DNA of 64,000 nt, taken from assembly GCA_027924585.1 (NCBI GenBank), contig BSBM01000826.1:15764001-15828000 (forward strand), given 5' to 3'. Positions 56,478 to 64,000 of this stretch are shown piece by piece. Position 1 is the stretch's first letter, and each line of letters starts with the position of its first letter. This DNA is from Larix kaempferi (taxonomy: Eukaryota; Streptophyta; Pinopsida; Pinales; Pinaceae). The notes under the pieces are model-generated. The model was not told the DNA's origin, did no database searches, and worked only from the letters and a program-made list of their open reading frames with translations. The translations under genes and the position numbers were made by a program.

Positions 56478-59054
56478 GTGCCATATTTTTTGTGCTCTCC
56501 TTCTGCACACTCGGTTGCATTAGGGTTTTTGAATTGTTTTTCACTCCACACAAACCCTAGATACTTGACACCATCTGTCACCATTGATTCCCCGAGACAT
56601 TCTCGGTGCCTCCGGGGCGAGCCCCCGCAGCATGGTTCACTTGACATCACCTGTCATAGATGTAGATCTTCATCACTTGATACCACTCATCATAGATCTC
56701 AAGCTTTGTCACTTGACTCCACTTGTCAACGGCATAGATCTCCGTCACCCGATCTAGACGCCCCTTATTTTACCTCTGATTTTGAGGCAGAGTCCGAGAA
56801 CCCCACTTACACTGCACAAACGAGCCCCATGGCTGGCATGACTTCCAACCCTTTCTTTGTAGGGACCATTGGTGGAGCATCCACCACCACACCAGCTACC
56901 ACACATGCTTTGGGTATGCCCTCGATGGGGCCCACATCTACCATTTTGATCACTGTACCCATTCCAGTAGCTAGCGTACCCATCCCAACTCCATCAGTGA
57001 CTCACACTACCCTTGGCGGTGTAGGACCATCCCATACCACTTTCGTTCCTCCACCTAGGGGCAACATCCCAAACCCAGCCCCTCCACTCGAGGGCATTAG
57101 CCCCAACATGGTCACAACCACTAGTATGTCACATCCTTCTACTAGTTTGCCATTCATGGCTAGTCTCAACCTTCCTGATCTGGCCAGAATGACTAATGAT
57201 CCCATCAGACATGACCCTGCGTGGCCTCACATGCCCACCAAGCTCCCCTCTGACATCCCTAAGTTTGAGGGAAAGGCAGGTGAAGACCCCCAGAACCATA
57301 TTATGTCCTTGCATCTATGGTGTTCCTCCAACTCCATAGTGGACGACTCTATCCACCTCCGTCTGTTACAGCGCACCCTCACTGGCTCTGCAGCTAAGTG
57401 GTACATCGAGCAACCCCATGGGACCCATGCCACCTTTACTTCCCTTGCCTCGAATTTCCTGCAGTTCTTTCAGTTACATGTCCGCTATGATGTGGGAGTT
57501 GAGATCCTACTATCTTGCAGACAGAACACGGCTACCCACATCACCGACCACATTCATGAGTGTTGTCGACATCGTAGCCTCTGCAAAATCAAGTTAGACG
57601 ATCGTATCTTCTTAGATTGGTTTCTAAAATCTCCCCTTCCTATCATCACCAAGGATGTGGCATCCGAATGACCCCAGTTCGAAGAAGAGGCCATCCTTAA
57701 AGCCCAGCAATTTGACTTTATTTACACCTAGTCTGGTTACCTATATTCCATCATCCCTGATGCCCCCCACAGTGATTTCTCCTGACACAATGCGTTGGGG
57801 GCATCCCATGCCGCAGATGGCATCATTGGCCGCATTGCCTTGCATAACCAACCCTTTTCCATAGCATGTCCCAGCCCTGGCCCCGACCTTTCATGGGCTA
57901 CATCCCAATCCGAAGCAAGCAATTCGTATGCTCCCATGGAACATCACCACCATTCCCACGGACCCTCATGTCCACCTCAGTGCTTTGGTCATGCATCCCC
58001 CGCTTACGCCCCTCTGGTCGCACCTCAGGCATATTACCACCCATAGGTTGCACCAGCTCCTGTATCCTCTCAAGCCCAACCTGCTTATTACCCACCACAG
58101 GCAACCCCTGCGGCAAACCCACAACCCGTTCTGCAGACATATCAGCAACCCCCACGAGGTTCAGCACCTGCGCCGCCTCCACCTACTTATTATCTGCCGC
58201 AGCCTGCTCCCGCACCTGCACAACCCCAGAACCCACCTACTGCCCAAGGGCAAGTGTATGCCCAACAGAATCCATAGCAGAACCAAAATAACCAGTGCCA
58301 ACAGGGCCAGCAAAACCATGACAAAGGTCGTAACCATGGGAACAACCCCCCTCCAGACCAAGGTGGTCAACCTCCCAATCCCCCAAACAACAATAACGCG
58401 GCACCTACTAACTAGAACCCTGATCGGCCACCCAAACAAGCCAAAAAACCTAATTTGCAAACAACCCATCCTTGTTCTATTTGCGGGGTCTATGGCCACT
58501 ACACACATGCTTGCCCACATTTGGAGCAAGCTCGGCAACTCTGGACCAATGATGCCCACCGCTAAGGGCACGTGGCTCCTCAAGCGCCGCCCAACCCCCC
58601 ACCGCCTCAGCATCAACCCTTAGTGCTACAAAACCCTTTACCGACCCAGGGCATAGTGAACACTCAGCCATTGGCTCCCCCTCAAGGAAACGCGCAACCA
58701 CAATAGCAAATCACTTATGCCGCTCCTGATCAAGCCATGTTAGACTCAGGTACCCATCACTTGTTAATGATGTCATCCGTCGATGTCAACCTCCAAACCC
58801 GTCGGAACCAATATGGCTCCACCCATGAAGCCCCTCCCGCTGACAAAAACAGTAACGCTCATCCCACTGATCAGTCATTACGTATACCTCCAGATCCACT
58901 AGATGGCGCCTCCAAAGCACCTCGCTTCCCACTTCGCTGCATCAACAATAGTCCCAATGCTCGTGTTGCATCTAATTACAACATTGTAGATGACTTAGCC
59001 CAGTCCCCCGTAGCCATGTCTGAGTTAGAGGTCTTAAAAAACTGTCCTTCATAG
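56478..59054 (+). pseudogene. Element C: gag
   Basis: Start MPYFLCSPSAHSVALGFLNC, the first 397 codons open. Blocks as in B: SLNLPDLARMTNDPIRHDPA, PKFEGKAGEDPQNHIMSLHL, TGSAAKWYIEQPHGTHATFT, EILLSCRQNTATHITDHIHE, IFLDWFLKSPLPIITKDVAS. A TGA at 57669 (CGA in B), then the same frame reads on with stops at Gln codons. An intact knuckle CSICGVYGHYTHAC lies at about 58474-58515. The frame continues into VDDLAQSPVAMSELEVLKNC just before the protease. Confidence 0.88.
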
Positions 59055-60360
59055 CGCAAGACTTTTCTCTCTGCCATTGGTGCTATTGACCCAAATGATT
59101 CACGACTAATGGCCTTCGGAACCACGCCTGCCTTCCACTTTAGCGTTCCAAGTTTCTGTATCCGCTCGGAATCTTGTCATCCATCGGTGCATTATCGATG
59201 AAGGTGCCTCTACATGCGTTATGTCCACATTTTTTTGGCATAAGTTGGGATCCCCTACTCTCCAGCAGTCCACCACTCCGTTGCGAGCCTACGACGGCCA
59301 TTCGGCTCAACCCCAAAGTCTCTTAGCCAATGTCCCCGTCTAGTTGGCTGGTAAAACAGTGTTCATTGACATAGAGGTCATCAACGCCCAACTTTATTAT
59401 AACCTCTTACTTGGCCATAGTTACATGTATGCCATGCGGGCGGTTGCCTCATTCATTTTTTGTACCATGATGTTCCCCCATGACGGACGCATGGTCAAGG
59501 TCGATCAACTCAACTATTACGATCCCAATGCCCCCGTTGCACCCGAAAATGTTCTCCCCATGGTTAAACAACCTGTTTGTGTTGCATCTACCTCATTGGT
59601 TTCCTCCGTGGGACCCAGAGTTTACTCAGATACGTCGATGACCTCAACATTCCAATCCATTCCACCCCCGTCACCAGCGACTGAAATATCTGACCTATGT
59701 ACCCTTTCCCAGAATGCACGAACACCCAACAATCAACCGCCCTTGTTACCCAAACCACCATTGGTACCTAGTCATATTGGTGTTACACCCATCCACACAA
59801 TCCCCTTCCTATTCCCTCCCTCGGGAGTAGTAAGCTCCCCGGTTATGGCTACTCTCAGCCTCCCCGGGTTAACCTTAGGACTACCCGTGTGGTATATTTC
59901 GCCTCCCATTCCCCCACCGACACCAAATGTTGTCCTACAACCGGTGAAACCCATCGCCACTACTAGTCTACCACCCCCCGGTGTCTCTACTCCTTCCTCA
60001 TCCCCCAATCCACCCCCCATTGTCAAGAACACTGGGCACAGAGGCCCACAACCGTACAATGCTGTACCCCCACCCAAAACAGTTAAAAACCTCCCCATGT
60101 TTCGTGCTCCTCCTAAATGCTCATTGTGTGATGAGTTAGGCCATCCTACCCATCAATGCCGACAATTACCTGCATTACAAGAGCACATGCAAATGCTTGA
60201 CGACAACCCCAACATCCCAGTTGTCCAACTCGATCCAGCCCCTAAGCCTCGTGATAAATCAGTGCGTACCAACTACCTTGTGCAATATGTGGCATTTACG
60301 GCCATTACACACATCACTGTCCTGATCTCCCAGATTACAGAGCAGCTCTCTACGAGATGA
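59055..60360 (+). pseudogene. Element C: protease and first post-protease CCHC knuckle
   Basis: A 14-nt deletion near 59118 shifts the frame relative to gag. Protease active site HRCIIDEGASTCVM around 59185-59225; C-terminal strand LYYNLLLGHSYMYAM near 59390-59435. A Pro-rich linker then leads, in the same frame, into CSLCDELGHPTHQC (60118-60159). A second knuckle is legible in another frame at about 60275-60325 (C-ICGIYGHYTHHC, with the first Cys region shifted). This shows that the knuckles belong to the pol side of the polyprotein. Confidence 0.82.
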
Positions 60361-61634
60361 ATAATTTGGACCTTGAGACAGTGGCCCCCACAATTGAGGA
60401 GATCCACCCCCTAGTATCCCCCTCATCCAGCGAGATTAATACCATCTATATGATCTCTTCTACTACCACTCCCTCGTCAGCCTATTTGACAACTCAAAGT
60501 TTCCGCAATGATGAGGAGATTCTAGAGGCTCTCACTGCCCTGGATTACCCATGGGAAGACATGCACCATCGTTCCTACTTCCTCCTAGAAGAGTCTTCCT
60601 CCACCACAGCCACCCAATTTGCGGTTGAGTCCAAAGATTTCCTCCCCACCAAAGTTGACTGGTTTAAGGATCCCATTCCCACTCCTGATGCCTTTGAGGA
60701 AGGTAACATGACCAACATCTCATCCGTCATGCACATCAATATCTCTGACCCACCTGGTGCTCTTGAAATCATTACATTAGGAGCCTCCTGCAGTGAGTAC
60801 GAGATTGGAGAGTACAAAAAACTTTTCCAAGAGTTTCATGATGTCTTTGCCTAGTCCTATACTAAAATGCCTGGTTTCGACCCTGCTATTATAGAACACC
60901 ACATTGACACATGGCAAGATGTCCCCCCCCCCGTTCACCAGAAACAGCGCCCCATTCATCCTTCAAATCTCCCCGTCGTTAAAGCAGAGATTGAGAAAAT
61001 TCGCAAAGCAGGATTCATTTATCTTATTGCATATACCACTTGGGTTTCTAACCTCGTCCCTGTTAACAAGAAACAAGGCACCATCAGAGTATGCACTGAC
61101 TTCCGCGATTTAAACCGAGCCTATCCCAAAGACAACTTCCCCATGCCATTTATTGACCAACTCATCGATGCGTGTGCAGGGCATGAAGTCCTATCTTTTA
61201 TGGATGGTTTTTCTGGATACAACCATATTCAGATCCACAAGGAAGATCAGTACAAGACTGCCTTTACCACCCCATGGGGCACCTTTTCCTATCACGTCAT
61301 GCCTTTCAGCCTCAAAAATGCTGGTGCCACCTTCAAGCGGGCCATGACCTACTATTTTCACGACTTGGTTCATATCCTGTTAGTCTATCTTGACAATCTT
61401 ACAGCTCGTTCCCGGAAACGATCAGACCACCTTAATGACCTCCGGCAAGTCTTCCTGCGTTGTCGCAAATATCAAATCTGCTTGAACCCACTCAAGTGTG
61501 TCTTTTGCATTCCGGCAGGCCGGTTTTTGGGTTTCATTGTTTCCCATAAAGGAATCATTGTTGAGCCCCTGAAAGTCCAAGCCATCATAGACCTTCCTGT
61601 ACCTCGCATGCTCCGGCAACTCCAGAGTTTGTAG
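60361..61634 (+). pseudogene. Element C: reverse transcriptase
   Basis: Linker with NEEILEALTALDYPWED, then FHDVFA-stop-SY at 60853 (TGG in relatives). RT: AEIEKIRKAGFIYLIAYTTW, GTIRVCTDFRDLNRAYPKDN, DGFSGYNHIQIHKEDQYKTA, MPFSLKNAGATFKRAM. The catalytic motif is YLDN (61385-61396) where B has YLDD, a G-to-A change that should abolish activity. It ends with RFLGFIVSHKGI and a TAG at 61633 (CAG in B). Confidence 0.9.
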
Positions 61635-62170
61635 GAAAAATCTAATTTTCTCCGACGCTTCCTTCCTGATTACACCACCACCGTTCATGGTTTCTTACGC
61701 CTGCTTCGTACCCACATACCCTTTGTTTGGAATGACCAGGTGCAAGCTGCATTCAAAGCCCTTAACAAAGCTCTCATGCAAGCTCCTCTGATCTCTTCTC
61801 TGTATTTCTCTCAAGACTTCATCCTTTACATCTTGGCATCCAATCATGCCATGTCCGGAGTCCTTGTCCGAGAAGACGCTGCTTGCGAGGAGCATGTCAT
61901 TTATTACGTCAGCCAGATCTTGTCTGGACCACCCCTATGTTACCCATATGAATAAAGACTAGCCCTTGCTATGGTTTTTAACATCCAAAAATTGCGACAT
62001 TACATTTTACTCAGTCATACCACAGTTTTCGCCGACTCCAACCCCATGGTCTATCTCTTGAACCGATGCCTCCTGCAAGGTCGCGTTGCTAAATGGATAA
62101 TTATCCTCCAAGAATATGACCTCACTTTCACAACCCCTAAGAGCACTAAAGCCCTCGCGCTTTCCTAGCT
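61635..62170 (+). pseudogene. Element C: RNase H (degenerate Tat type)
   Basis: FVWNDQVQAAFKALNKALMQ, FILYILASNHAMSGVLVRED, YYVSQILSGPPLCYPYE, ADSNPMVYLLNRCLLQGRVA. The first catalytic Asp of RNase H is absent (LYILAS), as in B and A. Stops at 61953 and 62167. It leads straight into INT without an intervening second RNase H. Confidence 0.85.
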
Positions 62171-63499
62171 CATCACCGATCTCCCATCCCTTTTGCCGTC
62201 CCCACAAATCTCTGATGAGTTACCCGACAATCACTTGTTCATCATCTCGTCTGATGACCAATGGTACGGTGATATTTTGTTATACCTTCGCACGCAGAAG
62301 TTTCGACCCAACATAAATCGTGATGGATGCCATCGTATCTATCACCAGGCCTCTCGATATCTCCTCTTGGGCGATGTCCTTTACCGGCGAGGGGTTGACA
62401 CGATTCTCTGTCATTGTCTTCCACATGAGGAAGCTGAACAAGCCCTCAATGACTGTCATAGCGGTGCCTGCAGCGAACATTTCTCTGGAATGGCCACCAC
62501 CCAAAAGGTCATCCGCGCCGGATACTTCTGGCCCATACTCTTTTCCAACTACATCACAGAGGTCAAACATTGCCATAATTGCCAACTTTTTGCCCCTAAG
62601 GCTCGGACACCACCCGCTCCGTTACACCCAATCGTCACCGTTGGCCCCTTTTGTAAATGGGACATTGACTTCATGGAATGTAAACCCTCATCCGCCAATG
62701 ACCATAAGTACATCATTGTCACCGTCAACTACTTCACGAAATGGGATGAAGCCATGCCCACCTTCAATTGTAAAGCTGATACCGCTTCCCGTTTCTTTTT
62801 AACCATGTTATCACATGATTCGGGGTCCCCAAATAGCTAGTCTCAGACCATGGTTCACATTTTGAAGATTCCATTTGGCGCGAGTTGTCCACTCTACTAA
62901 AGTTCAAACACCAGTATTCCTCTGCTTACTACCCCCAAGGGAATGGCCAAGTAGAGGCCATCAATAAAATTTTAAAAACCATCCTCCAATGCACTGTTGA
63001 CCGACATAAGTCCAATTGGCATCACATGCTTTTCCCTGCATTATGGGCTTACCGTACATCAACTAAGACCGCCACCAGTTTTACCCCGTTCCATTTGGTT
63101 CACGGTGTAGAGTCTGTCCTCCCCATCGAGTGTCAGATACCTGCCTTACATATTGAGCTTCTCCCAGACACCTCCCCACTCGAGCAACATCTGCTATCAC
63201 TGGAGCAAGCTGACGAAGACCGTCGCGCCACCCTCCAAACCATTGAAGCTGCCAAGAACCGCTCCAAAGATAGTTACAACAAACATGTCCACCCTCGAAC
63301 GTTCTGTGAAGGAGACCTCGTTCTTGCCTATGACCAAGCCCACGACAAGACTGGTAAAGGAAAGTTTGAATCCATGTGGCAAGACCCTTACATCATGCAT
63401 ACCTGCCACGAAAATGGGGCATACATTTTAACTGACTCAAAAGGTCACCCTTTGCGCAACCCCCGTAATGGGTTGTATCTTAAACGCTTTTATCCTTAA
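62171..63499 (+). pseudogene. Element C: integrase
   Basis: DQWYGDILLYLRTQKFRPNI; HHCC domain EEAEQALNDCHSGACSEH...HCHNC; core KWDIDFMECKP (D), VSDHGSHFEDS (D) and YYPQGNGQVEAINKILK (E), all three catalytic residues legible. A shift near 62815 and a TAG at 62836 break the frame; the second part is open from 62885 to TAA 63499. C-terminal GPY/F-like region: KGKFESMWQDPYIM...GAYILTDSKGHPLRNP, ending GLYLKRFYP. Confidence 0.92.
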
Positions 63500-63602
63500 A
63501 CAAACCCGCGGCCCCATTGGTCTGTATTGTACAGTTTGCTTTCTTTTTGTTTTTCACCTTTTTTACCGCAACCTTACATTCATCATTTTTGCATGATCAT
63601 AG

Positions 63603-64000
63603 ATGGACCATCTTCCACCTCATTACATTGGCTTTGCTGATGGAGCAAGCCGCTAGTCTCCAAACCTGGCTTCTGCAGCATGGGTCTTATATTCCCCTTC
63701 ACATGAGTTGATTCACCTTGACGGAATATGTATAGGTGCTGCTACCAATAACCAGGTGGAGTATGATGTTGTGATCGGTCTCCTAACTACTGCCCTTCAG
63801 ATGGGAATATTTCACCTACATGTGTTCCTTGACTCCCAGCTACTTGTCTCCCAGCTCAACAACTGCTACCAAGTGCGCGATCCCTACCTCTTTAGAAAAT
63901 TCCTACCCACAAAACAACTCATCCAACAATTTGAATCCATAACATTCACCCATGTCCCAAGGGCTCATAATAGTGTCGTAGATCAAATGGATAACAACAT
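63603..64000 (+). pseudogene. Element C: archaeal-type RNase H downstream of INT (cut by window end)
   Basis: A separate frame starting with its own ATG at 63603 (MDHLPPHYIGFADGASR), 104 nt after the INT stop and preceded in frame by a TAG at 63600. Domain order: DGAS (first catalytic Asp), then AAWVLYSPSHELIHLDG, ATNNQVEYDVVIGLLTTALQ (catalytic Glu), IFHLHVFLDSQLLVSQLNNC (catalytic Asp), YQVRDPYLFRKF, FESITFTHVPRAHNSVVDQM. This is the RVT_3/RNase HI-like fold of plant and archaeal type that Tat elements acquired. One TAG at 63654, probably from CAG. In the Tat elements I know it lies between RNH and INT; here it follows INT. Confidence 0.85.

Larger units (their letters stand above)
53963..64000 (+). 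mobile_element. Tat-type Ty3/gypsy element C (3' end outside the window)
   Basis: LTR, PBS, leader array, gag, PR, knuckles, RT, RNH, INT, and an archaeal-type RNase H in a separate downstream frame. Inserted in LTR L; left flank pentamer ggtat (53958-53962). The most complete Tat copy here, though with many stops. The ancestral gag-to-INT frame can be followed through with few shifts. Confidence 0.92.

Noticed and set aside
57928-58623. 231-codon frame, with a 151-codon antisense frame, in the Pro/Gln-rich part of C's gag
   Set aside because: Same region of B shows equivalent shadow frames; the frame carrying the CCHC knuckle is the gag frame.

Overview
This window is nuclear DNA of a flowering plant or other seed plant, from a repeat-dense, heterochromatin-like region. 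I found no intact host gene. Nearly everything is LTR retrotransposon: plant-type primer-binding sites matching initiator-Met tRNA (TGGTATCAGAGC), Ty1/copia polyproteins, chromovirus-type Ty3/gypsy polyproteins, and several copies of one Ty3/gypsy group of the Tat (Ogre/Retand-like) type. All coding regions carry stops or frameshifts. I cannot name the species.

Layout, left to right. 1-2285 (minus): an LTR (342 bp) with a primer-binding site on one side and a polypurine tract (PPT) on the other. A broken two-exon, plant-mobile-domain-like gene ends exactly at that PPT. 2286-14598: a mosaic of old fragments. It holds two Tat 3' ends in opposite orientation (3.1-5.5 kb plus; 11.2-12.25 kb minus), two related gypsy LTRs in opposite orientation (7.5-8.8 and 12.3-13.6 kb), a copia RNase H fragment, a minisatellite, and unexplained AT-rich DNA. 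14599-28510 (plus): Tat element A (5' LTR, leader, gag, PR, RT, RNH, truncated INT). A complete, TSD-bounded chromovirus deletion derivative (element R, minus, 17608-21953) sits in its leader, and B is inserted in its integrase. 28511-39910 (plus): Tat element B, ending 34 bp into its 3' LTR. 39911-44255 (minus): Tat element D (5' LTR, leader, gag). 44256-45850 (minus): element G, an LTR preceded by a coiled-coil reading frame. 45851-50228 (plus): copia element F, lacking RT and RNase H. 50229-53391 (minus): Ty3/gypsy element H. 53397-53962 (minus): part of an A-family LTR (L). 53963-64000 (plus): Tat element C, open at the window end.

The Tat copies A, B and C share an architecture: LTR, then a PBS of the form TGGCGACTC, a GC-rich palindromic array in the leader, and a single ancestral gag-PR-RT-RNH-INT frame. 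There are CCHC knuckles in gag and, in B and C, two more between PR and RT. No archaeal-type RNase H lies between RNH and INT. In C that domain instead follows INT in a separate reading frame with its own ATG.

The elements D, G, H and L are all minus, and L is flanked by the same pentamer (CTAAC) as the 5' LTR of A. I read this as possible evidence that everything right of 39910 has been inverted relative to the left. Reading frames, motifs, LTR ends and TSDs were read directly from the sequence; clade names rest on motif recognition without database searches.
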